Assembly: GCA_021828635.1 (NCBI GenBank)
Contig: JAJZEJ010000135.1
Coordinates: 1-7,113, forward strand
From: Chloroflexota bacterium
GTDB taxonomy: Bacteria > Chloroflexota > Ktedonobacteria > Ktedonobacterales > Ktedonobacteraceae
Direction of reading: 5' to 3'
Length of the DNA: 7,113 nt
The position numbers and the translations under genes were made by a program. The notes under the pieces are model-generated. The model did no database searches, had not been told where the DNA came from, and saw only the letters and a program-made list of their open reading frames with translations. This document shows, in pieces, positions 5,686 through 7,113 of the stretch. The stretch's first letter is position 1. Each line of letters opens with the position of its first letter.

Positions 5686-6539
5686 AAAACATCTCGCATA
5701 CCTACCTGCGCGGCACACCCTTTGCCAGTGATGCCTTGCATGGCCTCTCTTTGAGCATTCCTGAACAGCAAACCATCGCACTGGTAGGTCCAACACAAGC
5801 AGGCAAATCTACCGTGGTCGATATCCTGGCTGGTCTGATTAAACCCGCGCCCGCTAGCGTCTTTTTTGAGGGTGATGACGTTACAGCGAAAACCTTTGAT
5901 ATGCAGCGTATCCGCACCTCGGTGGGAGTAGTCTTTCAGTCGCCCGAAGCGCAAATTTTCGAGGAGACGGTCGGCAAAGATGTCTCATTTGGGCCACGCA
6001 TGAAGAAATTTTCACTGGCGGAATCGCGTCGGCTGGTGCAGGAATCACTGGAGGTTGTTGGGCTATCCTATGAACATTTTCGCACACGCTATACCTACGC
6101 TCTGAGTGGTGGGCAAAAACGGCGGGTTGCCATTGCTGGTGTGCTGGCTCTACAACCAAAAGTTATGATCTTCGATGAACCGACTGCTGGACTCGATCCC
6201 CGTGGACGGCGCGAACTGCTAGCTCTCGTTGAGACGCTAAGACAGCGACATTCAATGACGATTATCTATATCTCCAGTAGTCTGGATGATGTCATCGAAA
6301 TTGCCGATGTTATTCACATTCTCAATCAGGGCAAGCTGGCATTTAGTGGCACACCTCGTGAGATTTTAGCTCATGCTGACGAACTGGCGACGATGGATAT
6401 TGCGTTACCGGAGGCGGCACACATCGCACTGTCCTTGCGCGACATTATGCCAGACATCCGCACCGATGTCCTCAACCTGGACGAGTTGGAACATGAAATT
6501 GTACACATACAAGCTACCGCATTGAGAAAAAGCCTATGA
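5670..6539 (+). CDS. ecfA2: ECF transporter ATPase EcfA2 lacking the switch histidine
   Basis: A 289-residue cytoplasmic ABC ATPase that pairs with EcfA1. EcfA2-type hallmarks are VFQSPEAQIFEETVGKDVSFGP (88-109), signature LSGGQKRR (145-152), Walker B MIFDEPTAGLDPRGR (166-180) with D169/E170, and D-loop Asp176. Two elements depart from consensus. The P-loop reads GPTQAGKST (40-48), with Gln43 where the motif GxxGxGKS/T has its second Gly. The H-loop reads YISSSLDDV (200-208), with Ser203 where the family normally has His (VSHSMDDV-like). The invariant P-loop Lys46 is kept. The start at 5670 has its own ribosome binding site and overlaps the ecfA1 end by 16 bases. The stop overlaps the ecfT start in ATGA (6536-6539). 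This indicates tightly coupled stoichiometry. The missing His suggests slow or no hydrolysis at the site formed by its own Walker A. Confidence 0.94.
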   Translation: MLFELKNISHTYLRGTPFASDALHGLSLSIPEQQTIALVGPTQAGKSTVVDILAGLIKPAPASVFFEGDDVTAKTFDMQRIRTSVGVVFQSPEAQIFEETVGKDVSFGPRMKKFSLAESRRLVQESLEVVGLSYEHFRTRYTYALSGGQKRRVAIAGVLALQPKVMIFDEPTAGLDPRGRRELLALVETLRQRHSMTIIYISSSLDDVIEIADVIHILNQGKLAFSGTPREILAHADELATMDIALPEAAHIALSLRDIMPDIRTDVLNLDELEHEIVHIQATALRKSL

Positions 6540-7113
6540 TTGAACTTTCGCGTAACGTCACCTTTGGGCAATACATTAATAATGGCTCGACGCTCTCACG
6601 CATGGACCCACGCACAAAGCTTTTTTGCGCGGTTCTTCTGATTGTTCTAGTTTCAGTGGTGAGCCGTTTCAGTGCTTTTGCGCTCTGTTTACTCTTTTGT
6701 ATTGCGTTGCAACGTATTTCTCGTATCACTATTTCTTATGTACTGGGCAGTTTCAAACCGTTTGTGGCTTTCCTAATCTTCATCTTCTTCATTGAGATAC
6801 TTTTCTTCCAAAATCCAGCGCACACGCCCCTACTCTGGCATTGGTGGATACTCTCTATCTCAACACTCGGCATTATCACCAGCATGCTCACAATCATTCG
6901 CGTGCTATTTCTCTATTACTTAACCTCAATGCTCACCTTTACAACCTCGCTCATAGACCTGACCGATGGCTCCGAGGCATTGCTCTCGCCCTTACAACGT
7001 ATCGGTATCCCTACTAACGCGCTCGTCATGGTGATGGTAATCGCTTTCAAGTTCGTACCTATCTTCGTTACCGAAGTTGAACGTTTGATGAAGGCCCAAA
7101 CGGCACGTGGCGT
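6536..7113 (+). CDS. ecfT: ECF transporter transmembrane subunit EcfT, 3' end outside window
   Basis: The first 192 codons of the membrane coupling subunit that links the S component to the EcfA dimer. The N-terminus GQYINNGSTLSRMDPRTKL (11-29) matches the EcfT opening (G-Q-Y ... S-x-L-x-R-x-D-P-R-T-K). Hydrophobic segments lie near 30-58, 66-92, 103-140 and 162-178. The cytoplasmic coupling region begins with DLTDGSEALLSPLQRIGIP (141-159). It reaches MKAQTARG (185-192), whose Ala-Arg-Gly is the first of the two X-Arg-X motifs that dock in the ATPase groove. The window ends there, so about one quarter of a normal 250-270-residue EcfT is missing through truncation by the window, not by mutation. 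The start shares ATGA with the ecfA2 stop. Confidence 0.93.
   Translation, partial: MIELSRNVTFGQYINNGSTLSRMDPRTKLFCAVLLIVLVSVVSRFSAFALCLLFCIALQRISRITISYVLGSFKPFVAFLIFIFFIEILFFQNPAHTPLLWHWWILSISTLGIITSMLTIIRVLFLYYLTSMLTFTTSLIDLTDGSEALLSPLQRIGIPTNALVMVMVIAFKFVPIFVTEVERLMKAQTARG

Noticed and set aside
1..7113. Mobile element, CRISPR array, toxin-antitoxin or defence system
   Set aside because: No transposase, integrase, spaced direct-repeat array, tRNA or defence-type domain was seen on either strand.

Overview
This is chromosomal-type bacterial DNA with about balanced base composition, and almost all of it is explained by housekeeping, signalling and transport genes. A receiver–DUF4388–Roadblock protein, a PspA/IM30 homologue and a complete ECF transporter operon together suggest a large-genome, Gram-positive-like or deep-branching bacterium. 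My best guess is a Chloroflexota lineage such as Ktedonobacteria. That is inference from gene style only, since no rRNA or marker gene is present.

Layout. (1) 10-900 (+): a PspA/IM30 coiled-coil protein with a disordered C-terminal extension. (2) 1062-2984 (-): a 640-residue regulator made of a receiver, a DUF4388 domain, a long Pro/Ser/Thr-rich linker and a Roadblock/LC7 domain. It converges on pspA. After only 11 bases it is followed on the same strand by a 39-residue single-span membrane protein (931-1050). (3) 2985-3289: a divergent intergenic region with one plausible promoter on each strand and two short palindromes. (4) 3290-3988 (+): rpiA, ribose-5-phosphate isomerase A, with all catalytic residues. 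(5) 3989-4237: a near-consensus sigma70-type promoter (TTGACA, 17 bases, TATACT) and a leader of about 200 bases with nested and mutually exclusive inverted repeats. (6) 4238 to the window end (+): an ECF importer operon in the order S component, EcfA1, EcfA2, EcfT, with coupled or overlapping gene ends. EcfT is cut by the window end, just at its first Ala-Arg-Gly coupling motif.

How the genes work together. The S component binds a vitamin-like substrate that I cannot identify. EcfT is the membrane coupling scaffold, and EcfA1/EcfA2 form the ATPase heterodimer. The striking point is that the two ATPases carry complementary departures from consensus. EcfA1 has an altered signature motif and D-loop. 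EcfA2 has an altered P-loop and lacks the switch histidine. In the usual head-to-tail ABC dimer all these changes fall on the same composite ATP site, leaving the other site canonical. This would make the importer an asymmetric, one-consensus-site machine, as known for some heterodimeric ABC exporters. The leader ahead of the operon is the other candidate for something undescribed. No transposon, CRISPR array, phage gene, tRNA, rRNA or convincing rho-independent terminator was seen.
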